Origin: an uncultured Planctomycetia bacterium
GTDB taxonomy: Bacteria > Planctomycetota > Phycisphaerae > FEN-1346 > JAACEH01
Direction: 5' to 3'
Length of the DNA: 64,000 bases
NCBI GenBank assembly: GCA_903929765.1
Contig: CAIYVX010000045.1
Coordinates: forward strand, 1 to 64,000
The notes beneath the pieces were generated by a model. That model had not been told where the DNA came from. It did no database searches and saw only the letters and a program-made list of their open reading frames with translations. This document shows, one piece after another, positions 16,692-25,522 of this stretch (its first letter is position 1; every line of letters starts with the position of its first letter). A program made the position numbers and the translations under genes.

Positions 16692-17531
16692 ATGGCCGAG
16701 AACCGTCTGTTTCATTCTCACGAAGTCGACTGGCTCACCACCAGCCGGCGCTGGCGGATTATCACGGCCGCCCGCCCTCGGCCGGACCTGTCCGAGAACC
16801 GCGAGCATCGTCGCTGGATGCTGCGGCATTCGCACCGTCACCCGCACGCCGAACTGCTCTTCATCTTCGAGGGGCAATCCCAGATCGGCCTGGAAGGGCA
16901 GATCCACTGGCTGCGGCCGCGCAGCCTCTGCTTTTTCGCCCCACTGGACCTGCACGACGATGGCTACCGCGCCGGCTCTCTGCTCAGGCACTTGTGGATC
17001 ACCGTCCTGGGCGACCATTACATCGCCAGGATGCTCGAACGACGCGACCGTCACCGCTACCGGCAGGTCTGGTGCGAAGTGATTTCGGTGGATCAGGCCG
17101 CCGTCGCACCCAAGGTCTTTTCCTTGCACGGCGAGAACCTCCGGCCATCCACCGACACGCTCCGCGCTGCCGCGCGCCTGCTAATCGACAGCGTTATTCA
17201 GCGCGGCTGGGCCGACGCCTCAGCCGATTCCGGAGATCTGTTTCGCCGGGAGGTTATCGCCGCCACCTGCAGCCATGTCGAGAAGACGGCCGGCAAGGGC
17301 GTCAGCCTCGCCGGCCTCGCCCGCATCGCCGGCTACAGCAAATTCCATTTCCTGCGGCTCTTTCGCCGGCACACCGGTTTCACCGTTCAGCAGTACATCG
17401 ACCGGTGTCGTTTGAAGCGGACCGAGGAGCTGGCCGCCCAGGGAAAATCACAAAAAGCTATCGCCGCCGCACTTGGTTTCTCCCACCCCACGGCCTTCTC
17501 GCGTTGGAAAAGAGCTGTCTCCGGGCGATAA
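16692..17531 (+). CDS. AraC-family transcriptional regulator
   Basis: Predicted regulator of the divergent aminotransferase/ceramidase-like/epimerase operon, 279 residues. The N-terminal half has a cupin-like sensor: HSHRHPHAELLFIFEGQSQIGLEG, then the LRPRSLCFF strand, with a His cluster that could hold a metal. The C-terminal 100 residues carry the two helix-turn-helix units of the family (GVSLAGLARIAGYSKFHFLRLF, then GKSQKAIAAALGFSHPTAFSRWK). The inducer is probably the sugar handled by the operon. Confidence 0.92.
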   Translation: MAENRLFHSHEVDWLTTSRRWRIITAARPRPDLSENREHRRWMLRHSHRHPHAELLFIFEGQSQIGLEGQIHWLRPRSLCFFAPLDLHDDGYRAGSLLRHLWITVLGDHYIARMLERRDRHRYRQVWCEVISVDQAAVAPKVFSLHGENLRPSTDTLRAAARLLIDSVIQRGWADASADSGDLFRREVIAATCSHVEKTAGKGVSLAGLARIAGYSKFHFLRLFRRHTGFTVQQYIDRCRLKRTEELAAQGKSQKAIAAALGFSHPTAFSRWKRAVSGR

Positions 17532-17618
17532 TCGGCGGTCTGCCCTGTGAAGACTGACCTGGGATCGTGAGCCGGGACTATTCCGAGGGCTGCACTCTGA
17601 AACTGCGCCTCCGCCAAC

Positions 17619-18404
17619 TTAACTCTGATTGCAGAGATCGAAAGCTCGCCGCAAGCCCTCCAGGCGGTCACCCTGGGGCGTGAACTCATGGCCCACAAAA
17701 AGTCCGTAGCCGCTCTCCGCGATGGCTCGGCAGATGCCACGATAATTCAGCTCCTGGGCATCGTCCAGGTCGCGGCGGCCGGGGTTGCCGGCGGTGTGGA
17801 AATGGCCGATCCATTCTATGTTCTGCCGGATGGTGCGGATGACGTCGCCTTCCATGATCTGCATGTGGTAGATGTCGTAAAGCAGTTTGATGCGGGGGCT
17901 GCCGACTTTCCGGCAGACCGCGACGCCCCAGGCCGTGTGGTCGCACTGATAGCCGGCGTGGTCGATCTTCGAGTTGAGCAATTCCATGTTGAGGTTGATA
18001 CATTTCTTCTCGGCATACGGCGCCGCCCGGCGCAGACCGGCGGCGGTGGTTTCCATGGCCTCCTCTTCGCTCTGACCCGGAATGCGATTGCCGCTGAAAC
18101 AGATCAGCCCTGGAATACTGAGCTTCACGGCCAAGTCGATCGACTCGCGCAGTTCGGCTTCGATCCGATCATGGTTGGCCCGTAGGTTCAGACCGTCGGT
18201 CAGCGATCCGTGGCCGCACATGCTGGCGATCGTCAGGCCGTGCTTCTGTGCGGCCGCCACCAGTTCATCGAAATCGGGGCCGCGAGACCAAAGCTCGACG
18301 GCGGTCAGACCGATCTCGGCGGCCGACCGGCAGAGTTGATCGAGGCTCATCTCCGTACTCTTGAAACAGGGATAGCAGAACGATTGCCGGACGGGCATCT
18401 TCAT
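17619..18404 (-). CDS. sugar phosphate isomerase/epimerase, hydroxypyruvate isomerase-like
   Basis: TIM-barrel enzyme of the xylose-isomerase-like superfamily, 261 residues. Metal ligands are suggested by NLNMELLNSKIDH (Glu), KLLYDIYHMQIMEGD (Asp, His), IGHFHTAGNPGRRDL (His) and a C-terminal GHEFTP (Glu), the pattern of hydroxypyruvate isomerase and L-ribulose/tagatose epimerases. The ATG at 18404 overlaps the upstream TGA as ATGA, so translation is probably coupled to the SGNH gene. Last gene of the six-gene operon that begins at 24383. Substrate not determinable. Confidence 0.88.
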   Translation of the reverse strand: MKMPVRQSFCYPCFKSTEMSLDQLCRSAAEIGLTAVELWSRGPDFDELVAAAQKHGLTIASMCGHGSLTDGLNLRANHDRIEAELRESIDLAVKLSIPGLICFSGNRIPGQSEEEAMETTAAGLRRAAPYAEKKCINLNMELLNSKIDHAGYQCDHTAWGVAVCRKVGSPRIKLLYDIYHMQIMEGDVIRTIRQNIEWIGHFHTAGNPGRRDLDDAQELNYRGICRAIAESGYGLFVGHEFTPQGDRLEGLRRAFDLCNQS

Positions 18405-19357
18405 TTCCCTTTCAGTTCCGGTTGGACCGCCGATTGCGCGGTCACCGGCTGCGGCTCTTTGGCCGCGTCGGCGCTTTTGCCGTAATAGTAGACAGCTTGC
18501 CAGACGACCGCCTGGCCCGGCAGGTAGGGACAGGCGCGCCAGATTTCGTCGAGGTCGGCGAGAACCTTCCGGCGAGCCTCGGCGTTCTTCGCTTCGCCCG
18601 CGGCCGCCGCGACTTTCTTGAGCCGGTCGGCCATCTTGTCGCGGGTCTCGGCCGCCTTCGAGCCATTCCTGGCCCCGGCGGCATACCACGCGGCCAGCGT
18701 CTCGGCCAGGTACTTGCCGCTAAAGGCGTAACCCTCTTTGGTCAGGTGCGCGCCGTCGGGCAGAAGGTATTTCGTCCATCCTTTGTCGGCCATGAACTGG
18801 CGGTGGAGGTCAATGAGCGACAGGTTCTTCTCGGCAGCCATCCGGCGAGTGATCGAGTTGTACTTCAGTTCCAGGAGCAGATCTATCCCCCCCTGATCGA
18901 CGAAGGACTTGTCCTTGCCGAGGAAGTGGCGGGACTCATCTAATGGCGTGGTCGTCAACAGGATGATCTTGGCCGCCGGCGTATGCTTCTGGATCAGGTC
19001 GAGGATGGCCAGCATGTTGCCGCGGAAGCGGTCTGGGGAGTGCTTCTGGCCGGTGTCGTTCAAGCCATAGCCGATGGTCACGACGTCCGGCTTTTCGGCG
19101 TCCAACAGTTTGGCGAGCCTGGCCTTGCCGCCCTCGGCCGTTTCGCCATCGACTCCGGCGTTGACCAGGGTCCACCTCGCCTGGCCGCGGGTTAGTTCGT
19201 TGAGCGGCCCCTGGACGGCCTCGGGCATGCCCCGCTTGGTCACGGAGTCGCCCAACATCAGCATCTTCACCTGCTTTTCCTCCTCGGCCCCGGCTGGGGC
19301 CGCAAAAACCAACGTCGTCACCACAGCAAGGCCCCAGATCCACCATGCCGCTTTCAT
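18401..19357 (-). CDS. secreted SGNH/GDSL-family esterase
   Basis: Exported esterase of 318 residues. A clear signal peptide (residues 1-24, ending APAGA) precedes MLMLGDSVTKRG (block I with the nucleophile Ser), VTIGYGLNDTG (block III Asn) and LPDGAHLTKEGY (block V Asp-x2-His). The C-terminal 80 residues are Ala/Lys-rich and may be a spacer. AAGGAG precedes the ATG. It is the only gene of its operon with an export signal, so it may act on an acylated glycan outside the cytoplasm and release the sugar used by the other products. Confidence 0.9.
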   Translation of the reverse strand: MKAAWWIWGLAVVTTLVFAAPAGAEEEKQVKMLMLGDSVTKRGMPEAVQGPLNELTRGQARWTLVNAGVDGETAEGGKARLAKLLDAEKPDVVTIGYGLNDTGQKHSPDRFRGNMLAILDLIQKHTPAAKIILLTTTPLDESRHFLGKDKSFVDQGGIDLLLELKYNSITRRMAAEKNLSLIDLHRQFMADKGWTKYLLPDGAHLTKEGYAFSGKYLAETLAAWYAAGARNGSKAAETRDKMADRLKKVAAAAGEAKNAEARRKVLADLDEIWRACPYLPGQAVVWQAVYYYGKSADAAKEPQPVTAQSAVQPELKGK

Positions 19358-19404
19358 GGTCAGCTCCTTTTCAGTACTCGCCCATAACCAGCGGCGGCAG
19401 CCGC

Positions 19405-20442
19405 CTACTTCAGGCCCATCAGGTGCGCTATGACGGCCATCTCCAGTGCTTCGTAGTCACGGTCGGCAACGCACTGCTGCTCCAGCTTGCGGTCAAAGGT
19501 GCGGACCTTCTCGACCAGCGCCAGGAACAGTTGACGGCTGTTCGTCAGGTGCCGCAGATCGGCCCCGGCCTTCTGCGTTCGCAGGGCTTTGACGTCCAGG
19601 CCGATGTAGCGGCCGGATTCGGCGTAGCCGGCCAGTTCCAGTATGCGGACCTGGTTGTAGGCCGCCCGCAGATTGGCCATCCCGAAAGACTTGTCCTCGT
19701 CGAACTTCAAGCCGTTCTGATCGTTCAAGTGCACGCTCCAAAGCTTGCCCAGAGAGAGGGCAAAGGCCATCTCGTCCGACGGGTCGAGGCCCGCCAGAAG
19801 GGCGTGGGCCGTCTCGATCAGGCCGCCGACGCGGCTCGGATCCGCCGCCTGGGAGGCTAGCGCCAGGGCGTGTCCGATGGTCGGTATGTAGGCGTGGTCG
19901 GTCGGCTCGTTCGGCTTCGGCTCGATGGCGATTTCGATCTCCTTATCGTATTCCAGCATGGCATTGATGGCGGCCAGGAGGTACTTGTGGGAATCGAGAG
20001 CGTTCTTCGACTCCCGAATATAAGTCCCTTCGCGGGCCAGCCACAGAACCATCAGCTTCGTACCCAGGCCACGGGCAATGTCGATGGCTTTCTTGCTTCG
20101 CTCAATGGCCCAGTGGCGGACGGCCGGATCGTTGGCCGTGTAGCCGCCGTCGATGCCCAGGGGATTCTCCCAGAGTCGCGGAGCCACGAACTCGGCCGCC
20201 AGGCCCTCGGCCTCCAGGATCTTCCGCACCTCGACCGCGGCCTTCTCCAACTGAGCCGGCGTCTTCTTTTCCGGCTCAGGCACGGCATCGTCATCATGGA
20301 ACTGCATGGCCTGAAAGCCCAGCTCGCGACAGAGTTTGACCTTGCGGCCAAAGGCGATGGCGGGCCGAACCTCGGGCCCGAACGGGTCGGCCCCGGTATG
20401 GATATTCCACGGTCCGAACGAGAAACGGTAGGCGGTAGTCAT
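19405..20442 (-). CDS. xylose isomerase-like sugar isomerase
   Basis: TIM-barrel ketol-isomerase of 345 residues. YRFSFGPWNIHTGADPFGPEVRP, FQAMQFHDDDAVPEP (catalytic His-Asp), EIEIAIEPKPNEP (metal Glu), WSVHLNDQNGLKFDEDKSFG (His, Asp) and GLDVKALRTQ resemble the class I xylose isomerases of actinobacteria, though the protein is about 40 residues shorter. The ATG at 20442 has AAGGAG seven bases upstream. Third of three isomerase-fold genes in this operon; a ketose/aldose interconversion is likely, and xylose itself is only one option. Confidence 0.88.
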   Translation of the reverse strand: MTTAYRFSFGPWNIHTGADPFGPEVRPAIAFGRKVKLCRELGFQAMQFHDDDAVPEPEKKTPAQLEKAAVEVRKILEAEGLAAEFVAPRLWENPLGIDGGYTANDPAVRHWAIERSKKAIDIARGLGTKLMVLWLAREGTYIRESKNALDSHKYLLAAINAMLEYDKEIEIAIEPKPNEPTDHAYIPTIGHALALASQAADPSRVGGLIETAHALLAGLDPSDEMAFALSLGKLWSVHLNDQNGLKFDEDKSFGMANLRAAYNQVRILELAGYAESGRYIGLDVKALRTQKAGADLRHLTNSRQLFLALVEKVRTFDRKLEQQCVADRDYEALEMAVIAHLMGLK

Positions 20443-20524
20443 CGACAATCTCCTTATGATCTATTCCAGACACTCTTGGCCGCACGGTCGGCAATTCAAT
20501 TCTTTTTTCCTTCGTAGACGTCGA

Positions 20525-21292
20525 CTACATCTTCAGCACGTCCTTAACATACTTCCGGCTCGTCGCGCACTCTTGCGCCGCCGTCTTGCCTTCGCGCGGC
20601 CCGTCTTCTTCCACCACGACCCACGGCGCCGCCGACTTTTCCATCGCCTTCACGATACCCGGAAAATCCAGCACGCCTTGACCCACCGGAGCGAACGACC
20701 GCTTCCCACGCTCCTCCAGGAAAGAATCCTTCGCGTGAAGTATCCGCAGCCTCGCCGCATGTTTCTTCACAAACGCCGCCGGATCGCTCCCGCCGTCCCG
20801 CACCCAATATGTGTCGATGCACGCCTTGACCAGGTTCGGATCGGTCATCTGATAGAGCACTTCCAGGCCGATCTGGCCGTCGATCAGGCCGAACTCCCAA
20901 TTATGATTGTGGTAGCTCAGCGTGATACCCGCCGCGCGGCACTTTTCGCCTGCGGCGTTCAATCGGGCGGCCATCTTCTTGTAAACTTCCGGCGAAAGTT
21001 CCCGCGTCGCCAGGTCCGACACCGGCACGTCCGTCCCGCCCGTCTCGCCCAGCCAGGAGATGATTTGGTCGATCTCGTCCAACTGTTGTCCGCCCGTATG
21101 CGCCCCGACGTGCTTCAGCCCGCGGGCATCGAGCATCTTTTTGAACTCCGCTCCGCCGATTTGCGAGGCCAGAAAGCCCGTCTCCACGGCCTGGAACCCG
21201 GCCGCCGCCACCTCGTCCAGCACCCCGGCCAGGTCTTCCTGTACCCGGTTGCCGAAAATAATCAACTGTACGCCCACCGTGCATTTCGCCAT
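20525..21292 (-). CDS. sugar phosphate isomerase/epimerase
   Basis: Xylose-isomerase-like TIM-barrel protein of 255 residues. YHNHNWEF is the diagnostic motif of the inosose-dehydratase/epimerase branch, ACIDTYWVRDGG supplies a metal Asp, ILHAKDSF a His, and VEEDGPREG the C-terminal Glu. ATG at 21292 is preferred over 21301 because AAAGGA is eight bases upstream. It lies between the amidohydrolase and xylose-isomerase-like genes of the same operon. Possible roles include inosose dehydratase or hexulose epimerase. Confidence 0.87.
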   Translation of the reverse strand: MAKCTVGVQLIIFGNRVQEDLAGVLDEVAAAGFQAVETGFLASQIGGAEFKKMLDARGLKHVGAHTGGQQLDEIDQIISWLGETGGTDVPVSDLATRELSPEVYKKMAARLNAAGEKCRAAGITLSYHNHNWEFGLIDGQIGLEVLYQMTDPNLVKACIDTYWVRDGGSDPAAFVKKHAARLRILHAKDSFLEERGKRSFAPVGQGVLDFPGIVKAMEKSAAPWVVVEEDGPREGKTAAQECATSRKYVKDVLKM

Positions 21293-21399
21293 CGACTTCA
21301 TCCTTTCAGAACGGTTCTATTGAAAAAGAAAATTGCCGGCGCACGCCCATTTGGCGTTGCCCGACACCGTGGCCGGGCTTTTCGGACAAATGCTCTATA

Positions 21400-22998
21400 T
21401 TATGACCGCAAACTGTAGCGTTTCAGAATATACTGCAGGTTACCGCCCAGGATCAAGGCTTTTTCCGCGGGGCTGATCCGGGCGAACAGAATCGGCCCCA
21501 GACCCCAGGCAATCGGCAGATCCTGCAAGTCGCTGCCGAAGAGCAGCCGGTCCGCCCCGATTTTCGCCACCACCTCCTCGCAAGCCCGCGGCTCGCAGAG
21601 CGGACAGGAGCAGATGTAGAGGTTGGCGAAACGTTTCATGATCTCAGCGTAATCGGTGGTGGTGTGGCCGGTGATGAAGCAGGCCCCGGAGTAAGTCGAG
21701 ACCAGGCGCTCAACCTGAGCCGGCGAACCCCAAACGTGGTTCAGGATGATCTGGCGGCGCTCGTGGGCCCATTGGCACGCCACGTCGATCAGCGGCCCTT
21801 CCTCAGGGTAGCCCTGGTAATAGGGAATCAGTTTGATGCCGCGCAGCCCCAGGCGGGCCCCGCGCTCCAGTTCGCGGAGCATCTCGTCGCGGCCGCGGTG
21901 CGGATTGAGCAGCGTGAAGCCGATGAACTTCTCGGGATAGCGCCGTACGGCCTCGGCCACATAGTCGTTGCCGAAAGTTTCGTCGCTGTTGACGCCGGCA
22001 AAGCTGAAGACACAGATTTTCTGGGTGCCGAACCGGTCCAACTCCCGGACGATGCCCTCCAGGTCGCAATCTGGCAGGTGGTAATGAGCCGCATGGCCGC
22101 CCAGGTGACCGTGACAATCATGGAAAACCATCTCCTTGGGCCGCCGGCCGGTCCGACCGAATTCAACGTACGGATCGGCGGCCGGCTGCGGCGTGAACTG
22201 CGGTTGTGGCAGATCGCACCATTTGACCAGTTGCCGCAGATTGTCGCCCGCGATACCGCGTTTGTCGGCCTCCTCGATCTCGGCGCAGGCCAGCGTGGCC
22301 AGGGTCTGATGCTGACCGAGCCGCGGCCAGCCGGAGCCGAAGATCAGCCGCTCGCTGCCCCAGCGGCTCGTGATGTATTCGATGCCGTGATGCAGCCACC
22401 AGCCGCTAAGTTCCAGGCGCAGGTTCGGGCAGGCATCCATAGCCCGGTAAGCCATCCGCTGGCCGCGCCGGATGCGAAACTCCGTGACAATCACCGGCAG
22501 ATTCGGCCAGCGGCGACAGAGATCCACGACTTCGTTCCAGTTGGTGCGGTCCTGCCCGGTGACGGTCGGGCCGACCTCGTCCGGGCAGATAAAGACCGGC
22601 ACACGAGCCTCGGCCAGCGGCTCCAGCAGGGCGTCGAGGCACCAGTCGGCCAGCGTGAAATGGTATTGCGCCGGGTAGAGAAAAAGGGCCCCGACTTTGT
22701 GTTGACGCATTTGCCGCACGAACTCGGCCGGCGCCGGTTGCTCGTCGGTGCCCGGCGGCAGGGCCGACCAGGCGGGATGGAGCCGCGGCCGGCCGGCGGT
22801 GGCCTCCAGCACGCGGCGGTTGCCCTCGAACGGATGGTTCTCGCGGCTCAGGGAGTCAACCACCAGGGCTTCCGCGATGTCATAATGATCCATCTCCGCC
22901 AGCAGGTCGTCAGGTGTGTGCAGCCCCCCGGCGGCCAGGCGGGAGTGCCGACCGACGACAGCGCAGGCGTCGAAAAAGTTCCAGTGAATCCCGGTCAT
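21400..22998 (-). CDS. tandem amidohydrolase-2-type protein with a degenerate first half
   Basis: Two copies of the amidohydrolase-2 (TIM-barrel metal hydrolase) fold in one 532-residue chain. Each copy ends with a similar stretch: GSERLIFGSGWPRLG in the first, GADRLLFGSDLQDLP in the second. The second half begins FHDCHGHLGGH, with the His-x-His metal motif, and also has LNHVWGSP and TGHTTTDY. The first half begins FFDACAVVGRHS where that motif should be, so it has probably lost catalysis. ATG at 22998 has GAGGGA upstream; a GTG at 23016 overlapping the previous stop is an alternative. It may hydrolyse or decarboxylate a sugar-derived acid or lactone. Confidence 0.85.
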   Translation of the reverse strand: MTGIHWNFFDACAVVGRHSRLAAGGLHTPDDLLAEMDHYDIAEALVVDSLSRENHPFEGNRRVLEATAGRPRLHPAWSALPPGTDEQPAPAEFVRQMRQHKVGALFLYPAQYHFTLADWCLDALLEPLAEARVPVFICPDEVGPTVTGQDRTNWNEVVDLCRRWPNLPVIVTEFRIRRGQRMAYRAMDACPNLRLELSGWWLHHGIEYITSRWGSERLIFGSGWPRLGQHQTLATLACAEIEEADKRGIAGDNLRQLVKWCDLPQPQFTPQPAADPYVEFGRTGRRPKEMVFHDCHGHLGGHAAHYHLPDCDLEGIVRELDRFGTQKICVFSFAGVNSDETFGNDYVAEAVRRYPEKFIGFTLLNPHRGRDEMLRELERGARLGLRGIKLIPYYQGYPEEGPLIDVACQWAHERRQIILNHVWGSPAQVERLVSTYSGACFITGHTTTDYAEIMKRFANLYICSCPLCEPRACEEVVAKIGADRLLFGSDLQDLPIAWGLGPILFARISPAEKALILGGNLQYILKRYSLRS

Positions 22999-23012
22999 AT
23001 CGGTCCCTCTGC

Positions 23013-24383
23013 TCACGGCAACCAGCGGGCGGCCTTGGCGTCAGCGGTGCAGTAGGCCGCGAGTACCTTGTTAAGGGCCGCGGCCACGGCGTCGGCATCC
23101 TCCGGCGAGTACCACTGGTTGAGGCCGACGGCGATGGCTCGATTATACAGGTCGTCGGCCACGGGGCAATCGCCATTCTTGTACTCGACCTGGCCGCCCT
23201 TGGCCAGGTAACGCGGATCGGTGAACGGCGAAGCATCGGCGGCCGTCGGCGTCTTTAGAATGACCGGGAACATATCGGCGTACTGGTGCCAGTCGGGACC
23301 GGCCTTCGGCCCGCGCATCCCGGCCCCGACGCCTTCAGCCTTCAGGGCGGCCACGATCTTTTCGCCCAGTTGGACTGTCGCGGGGAAGAAGCGCAACATG
23401 TAACCGATGTGGCCCGCGAGGTCGTTGATCTTCTGCGGCACGATTTCCTTGAAGGTCTTAAGCTGTTTGGAGATGCGCAGCCACACGTCGTGGTGCCGCT
23501 GAACGACGCCGTCGAGTTTCTGCAACTGGATCAGGTCGACCGACGACTCCAGTTCCGATAGGCGGTAGTTGGTGCCGACGAAAAGTTCGCCCTCGTAGCG
23601 TGGCGGGGCGAAGCGGTCCTGACGCCACAGGCCGCCGCACTCGGCCAGTTGGCAGGCCCGTTCGTAGAGCCGCTCGTCGTTGGTCGTGAGCAGGCCGCCT
23701 TCGCCGCCCCCGATGATCTTGTAACAGGAGATGCTGAAGCAACCGATGTCGCCCAGCGATCCGACGTAGCGGCCCTGGTACTTGCCGCCGGGCGACTGGG
23801 CACAGTCCTCGATCACCTTGAGATGGTGCTTGCGGGCCACGGCCAGGATCGGGTCCATGTCGGCCACGCCGCCCCAGTGGTGCGTCGGAGCAACGGCCAC
23901 CGTGCGCGGCGTGATCCGCTTCTCGAACGCCTTGGGGTCCAGGTGCAGCGATTCATCGACGTCCGCAAAGACCGGCACGCCGCCGCACATAACGACGGCG
24001 GCCGAGGTGGCCATGAAGCCCACCGCCGGGACGATGACCTCGGTGCCCGGACCGACCCCGGCGGCGATGAAGGCGGCGTGCAGCGCGCCCGTGCCGGAAC
24101 TGACCGGCAGAGCAAACTTCACGCCGAACTTCTCCCGGGCCAGGGCCTCGTACTTCGGCCCCTTGACCAGTTCGGGGAACGGGCAATAGTAGCGGGCGAA
24201 GTTGACCTCGCCATGCGTCAGGTCGTCGTCCGACACGGCGGCGCTGATGCGTTGCAGGGCCGCGGAACTGAAGCCGAAGCGCTCGGCGATGGAGATAAAC
24301 TCCTCCATACCGATCTTCGGTTGATTCTTGCCCTTCATTCCCGGAAAGGCCTTTGTCCCGCCGTCGATAGCCAGCTTTTCCAT
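23013..24383 (-). CDS. DegT/DnrJ/EryC1/StrS-family aminotransferase
   Basis: PLP-dependent aminotransferase of 456 residues. EVIVPAVGFMATSAAVVM, VAPTHHWGGVADMDPIL, VIEDCAQSPGGKYQGR and CFSISCYKIIGGGEGG (Schiff-base Lys in SCYKII) cover the family's conserved blocks. ATG at 24383 has AGAGAGG seven bases upstream. It is the first gene of a six-gene operon, is divergent from an AraC regulator, and is distinct in sequence from the other DegT protein at 15254-16564. Its role in keto-sugar/amino-sugar conversion is inferred from the family. Confidence 0.91.
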   Translation of the reverse strand: MEKLAIDGGTKAFPGMKGKNQPKIGMEEFISIAERFGFSSAALQRISAAVSDDDLTHGEVNFARYYCPFPELVKGPKYEALAREKFGVKFALPVSSGTGALHAAFIAAGVGPGTEVIVPAVGFMATSAAVVMCGGVPVFADVDESLHLDPKAFEKRITPRTVAVAPTHHWGGVADMDPILAVARKHHLKVIEDCAQSPGGKYQGRYVGSLGDIGCFSISCYKIIGGGEGGLLTTNDERLYERACQLAECGGLWRQDRFAPPRYEGELFVGTNYRLSELESSVDLIQLQKLDGVVQRHHDVWLRISKQLKTFKEIVPQKINDLAGHIGYMLRFFPATVQLGEKIVAALKAEGVGAGMRGPKAGPDWHQYADMFPVILKTPTAADASPFTDPRYLAKGGQVEYKNGDCPVADDLYNRAIAVGLNQWYSPEDADAVAAALNKVLAAYCTADAKAARWLP

Positions 24384-24484
24384 CTCTCGTCCTCTCTCTA
24401 AGAAAAGATCTTGTGTGCGCTCACTTAACAACCAGGATATTTGTAACCGCGCAGGGCCGGCAAGGCCATAGACAAGGCGGCAAT

Positions 24485-24503
24485 TTGCATGTAAAGTCTT
24501 GCA
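24485..24503. promoter_or_regulatory. TTGCA direct repeat in divergent promoter region
   Basis: TTGCA at 24485-24489 and again at 24499-24503, in the 155-bp region between the second aminotransferase operon and its AraC gene. The spacing of 14 bp is not a whole number of helical turns, so this is a weaker operator candidate than the TTGCG pair at 16655-16680. Confidence 0.25.
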
Positions 24504-24538
24504 AGGGGTGGGCGCCCCGGACCGAGAGGGACCTGGCC

Positions 24539-25414
24539 ATGGCCGAGAGAGGGTTGAGTTGGATCGGAGCGTCGTGGACGGCGCCGCGGCCGCGCATTGT
24601 GCCTCGGGTCGTCTCGGCTCATTACTGCGAGCGGCTGCCCTGGGGTCCGACGGGGCGGATCGTCTACCGGCGCTGGGTGCTCGACTATGCCCGGTCCGAT
24701 TGCGGCCTGGCCCGCGTCGGCTCGTCGCGCAGCCAATGGTGGCGGCGCGAACCGCGGATGGCCCACCTCTATCCGCCGGGAACGCCGTATTGGGAAGACG
24801 TCTCGGCCCTGCGCGGTCCGATTCGCGAAGCTTATGTCATCTTCGACGGCGGTCTGGAGGCCGGCCTGCGGCGGTTGCTTAACCCGCGGGGCCGCTTCGG
24901 GCGCATCGCCGATCCGGCCGGACAACTCGACTCGCCGCTGCGCGAAATGGCCCAGGCCGGCCAGACGCTGGGCGAGGATGGTTTCTGGCAAGCCCAGGCG
25001 GCGCTGGCCCGGATTTTCGACCTGCTGGCCGGGGCGGCGCCGCAAGCCGACGGCACGTTCGTGCTGCCGCCGGTCCGCCCGGCCAGCCCATCGACGAAAG
25101 GCGTGGTGGAGGTCGCAGAGAAGTTCTTTCGGGCTCACTTGGCGGAGAAAGTCACTCTGGCGGGCGTGGCCCGGCAGTTGGGCATGAGCGTGTCGAGCTT
25201 CGCTCATCAGTATGCGGCCGAGGCCGGCCAGTCGCCGATGGCGGCGCTGGCGGCCCGACGCATCGAACTGGCCAAGAGCCTGTTGCTGCGCGGCTTGAAG
25301 ATGGAGACCGTGGCCCGGCAGACGGGCTTCTTCGACGCCTTCCATTTTTCGAAGGCCTTCAAACGCCATTGCGGACTCTCGCCCAGCAGTTTCCGGGCGA
25401 GTTGTCTGAAGTAG
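24539..25414 (+). CDS. AraC-family transcriptional regulator
   Basis: Predicted regulator of the divergent six-gene operon, 291 residues. The N-terminal sensor (about residues 1-180) is a cupin-like fold with WVLDYARSDCGLARVG and a MAHLYPPGTPYWED strand. The C-terminal domain has both helix-turn-helix units (VTLAGVARQLGMSVSSFAHQYA and LKMETVARQTGFFDAFHFSKAF) and the closing CGLSPSSFR motif. ATG at 24539 follows GAGAGGG at eight bases; earlier in-frame starts lie in the intergenic control region. Confidence 0.92.
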   Translation: MAERGLSWIGASWTAPRPRIVPRVVSAHYCERLPWGPTGRIVYRRWVLDYARSDCGLARVGSSRSQWWRREPRMAHLYPPGTPYWEDVSALRGPIREAYVIFDGGLEAGLRRLLNPRGRFGRIADPAGQLDSPLREMAQAGQTLGEDGFWQAQAALARIFDLLAGAAPQADGTFVLPPVRPASPSTKGVVEVAEKFFRAHLAEKVTLAGVARQLGMSVSSFAHQYAAEAGQSPMAALAARRIELAKSLLLRGLKMETVARQTGFFDAFHFSKAFKRHCGLSPSSFRASCLK

Positions 25415-25522
25415 GCCGGGGCGGGGTCCGGGGACATGGCGTTTCGAGCTTGACCCCGTGGGTGGGCGCCGTTACCATTAAATCGATATCAATCTCCCCG
25501 ATGGAGAGAATGGAGGCAGGAC

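Noticed and set aside
21664-23055. 463-codon plus-strand frame opposite the amidohydrolase gene
   Set aside because: Shadow of a gene with clear family motifs; no start site support.
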